A DNA stretch of 64,000 bases from Lumnitzera littorea (lineage: Eukaryota > Streptophyta > Magnoliopsida > Myrtales > Combretaceae), in the NCBI GenBank assembly GCA_024138015.1, contig JAMXBB010000010.1, positions 9,135,653 to 9,199,652 on the forward strand, given 5' to 3'. The notes under the pieces were generated by a model. That model was given only the letters and a program-made list of their open reading frames with translations. It searched no databases and was not told the origin of the DNA. A program made the position numbers and the translations under genes. The first letter of the stretch is position 1. Every line of letters starts with the position of its first letter. Of the stretch, positions 61,401-64,000 are shown in pieces.

Positions 61401-62600
61401 ATCGATTTTAATATAGTAGATGCGAGTCTGAGTCGATCCTTCGGAGATCTTGAGTATTAATACTAACTTTAACTCTATTATTTAACCAAAAAATTGTGAT
61501 GGGTTGAATGACTTAAAAATACTAAAATTAACAAACTAATTTAATTATGAGACTTGATTAAGCAATTTGGGAAGCGATAAAATTAAGAACAACTTCAAGA
61601 AGGCAAATAATATATTTAGGAATTATTTCCTCTAGTGTTTAACATGTGATCGCTAAAAATATATCCTATTCCATCTCTATTATTCTTGATCGAAGGAATT
61701 CATAATTAAAGTTAATACCTTTCTTAAGCATATTAACGTTAATACTAAATTATTTATTGAAATCTCTTTAGTTAGTAATATAATTTAGAATCGCATTAAT
61801 GTACAATGAATTCCCACACAAAAATAATAACTTTTCAAAAGAATCATCTATCTTATCTCTAAGTACGCATATAATTCTTTTCACTTATGTCAAGATCTCA
61901 TTACACAAATGATTTCTCAATCATCATGCATAATATCATATATTGATATTCTAGAAATATTAATTAATAATTAAAACACATAATTGAATTAAGAAAGATA
62001 GAAACTTTATTAAAAATTATCAATAAATTCAATAGTCACATGAAACTCTAGGTTCCACAATCCTAAATACGAGAATCTTAAGATATTATGATGAAATTAA
62101 AAACGAATTGCAACAAAATTAAGAAATAAAACACGAAAACCCTCCTTTGTTGATGAAAAATCTCTTCAATCTTGAAATTAAGTGTTGCTTCCACCTTTTT
62201 CTCCTTCTTCTTTTCAAGTTTATTCTCTTTTTAATGTCAAAAGTTATGTACAAAACCCTAAGAAGTCCTTATATAATGTATTATGAAGTTTCTTTTTTTA
62301 TCACCACACACAACCTTGGACACAGTTGTGTCCTCAGGTTGTGTAATTTACTGACCTTGGCACAAAAATTATCCTTTATGGACATAGTTATGTCCTAGAT
62401 TGTGTAACTTTCTGACAAAAAATTGCCATTTTCGTTTATTGTTTATATTACTTCAAAACTTCATAACTCATTCATTTGAACTTCAAATTGAGTGAAACTT
62501 GATTCATTTTCTTTATTTTCAATTTGAGAATGCGTTCAAACCTTGAAATCAAAATTTTATTCAATTAAGTATCAATTTATTTTCTAAAAAATAAAAAATA
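61401..62600. other. AT-rich intergenic stretch
   Basis: No gene. A short duplicated phrase occurs at 62320-62352 and 62376-62410 (ACAxAGTTxTGTCCT followed by GATTGTGTAA-like sequence). Nothing else is recognised. Confidence 0.4.
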
Positions 62601-63660
62601 TAAGGGAAATGCTATAAAATCACCATATGAAATGCTTAAGAGTTATTAAGAGGCAAACCAATTTAAGCTCGACCTCATTTCTAACCAGACCTGCATTGCA
62701 ACTTATTAGTGGAAACAACTAGGATTTTCGGGGTAAGCACGGACCTTTCGATGAGAATAGTAGAAATGGTTCTTTTCTCATCTTTAGTCGAATTAAGTGG
62801 CATGAAAGGAGGTTGTAGTAAGATTGAAAACCGTAGTTCGCAGGTAGTCTTGAGCAAAGCATGTTTCTTCATTGCATAAGCCCCAATTTGGTTCCGATTC
62901 GCAAAGTATACGGTGTAAAACTCCTCAAAACCTGAATTAAGGCAAGTGCAAATTTTATGATCTCACGATGACCGGTTAATGTCGTGCGATGATATTTGCT
63001 TGAACAAGTATTACATCTAATTAGCCTTACTTGAAAACCTTAGTTACTTGATGACTGAGATATGATATTATCTCCGTTTCACTTACTGAGTAAGTTGTTG
63101 CCTACTCCCTTATAGCTGTTTTTGCAGGTTATCCAATAAACTCACTAGTATTATACTAAGTCTCACGAAGATTAGAGAACGGGGTTGGAGAGTGAGATTG
63201 AAAGCTAATGGATTGTGTTCTTAATTATTTGTCGAAATTACTAACTTGTACATAAACTAATAAGGCCTCTATTAACGACCCTCTAGTTTTCGATTATGAA
63301 AACTGTTACCATACTCTATTAACCTGTGATCTTTTAGAAAGCTCTATTATTAATTGCTCTGTTTTTTCAACTTAATTAGCTTTTAGAACTTTTTATTGAG
63401 ATTGAGATTTTATACTCTAAGTAATTGTAAAGCCTAATTTTCTTGATTATTTGAGTTATAAGTTTATTTTCTAGAGTTATTTGAAAAATTATATCACAGA
63501 TTGATATCTATTAAACTTAGAATTGGACAACTTAAAGTAGGGAAGTGATAAATGCCTTATGTAAGCTATACTTATGTTAGTGACTAAATAGTTAGCTTTT
63601 AACTTAGGTTGGTTTATATGGCGGGATTGCTACAATTTTCTCATTTAAGGTATGACACTC
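62601..63660 (+). other. Stretch with gypsy LTR-like phrasing
   Basis: Contains TTACTGAGTAAGTTG (63083-63097), then CTGTTTTTGCAGGTTATCC (63116-63134). I associate this order with the R-U5 side of long plant gypsy LTRs. No second copy or TG...CA boundaries could be fixed. Confidence 0.3.
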
Positions 63661-64000
63661 CTCTATCCCCAATAAGATTCTCACAAAAATGCTCTTCCCC
63701 ACTCGTTTTGGTGTTTTAATTAGTCAAAATCACTTCTCACAACCATTGGAGTGTTCTCTTCTTACGGACCTAGTTTTCAAGCATTGGTGCTCCACCCAAA
63801 CCAAGAAGGTTGATTGTGATCCCAGCTCCATCCAACCCGCGTCCATCTAAGTTAGCACACTGTCATTTGTTTTGCATGTTCTTTCTTTATTTTTCTCTTT
63901 TTGTTCATCATTTTTTTATAAAAAAAAACAAAAACACACACACAAAAAAGAGAAAAACTTGTTTGGATGACATTTATGATGTGGAATAAGATAATCTTTT
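63661..64000. other. Unannotated window end
   Basis: No supported feature. An A-rich run with CACACACA lies near 63920-63945. Confidence 0.4.

Overview
This window is nuclear DNA from a flowering plant, most likely a eudicot. It is AT-rich, has GT-AG introns and a plant-type split gene, and is packed with plant transposon families (Ty3/gypsy, MULE, hAT, LINE, SINE). Only two host genes are supported. One is the last two coding exons of an unidentified gene with an acidic C-terminus (115-354, + strand). The other is a complete, apparently intact ubiquitin-specific protease of the UBP6/UBP7 (USP14) type (38130-50684, + strand). I rebuilt it as 18 coding exons giving 479 codons with no frame break. 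The rest is transposon-derived or unrecognised non-coding sequence.

Layout. 1-355: tail of the acidic-C-terminus gene, followed by a 140-bp tandem duplication at 911-1190. 1985-8990: old, decayed Ty3/gypsy element on the minus strand, with recognisable protease, RT and RNase H pieces and two diverged LTR remnants. 9.0-21.5 kb: non-coding sequence with LTR-like stretches and one short SINE. 21509-28696 and 28779-37945: two related Mutator-like elements (MULEs) in the same orientation, only 82 bp apart. Both carry a decayed minus-strand gene that joins a MuDR-type transposase, a zinc knuckle and a plant mobile domain (PMD). The first has terminal inverted repeats, a perfect 10-bp target duplication and a nested hAT MITE. 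The second is split by a 2.7-kb solo LTR of Ogre/Tat type. 37946-50885: UBP6 promoter and gene. The MULE terminus lies about 30 bp upstream of the TATA-like box and about 185 bp upstream of the ATG. Intron 1 is 5.2 kb and holds a SINE and an internally deleted LINE, each with target-site duplications. 51-64 kb: a 105-bp minisatellite, a 652-bp hAT-like element with an 8-bp target duplication, a SINE-like module, and long LTR-like non-coding sequence.

Functional reading. UBP6 is expected to bind the 26S proteasome through its N-terminal ubiquitin-like domain and remove ubiquitin from substrates. Its catalytic Cys and His boxes are intact. The most interesting structure is the PMD-carrying MULE family next to it. 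It shows transposase-PMD fusion in two copies, subterminal motif arrays, nested insertions that order events in time, and a terminus fused to a housekeeping-type promoter. Both MULE copies are inactive (frameshifts, stops, loss of the second catalytic Asp). All coordinates come from reading the sequence by eye; no alignment or database search was run.
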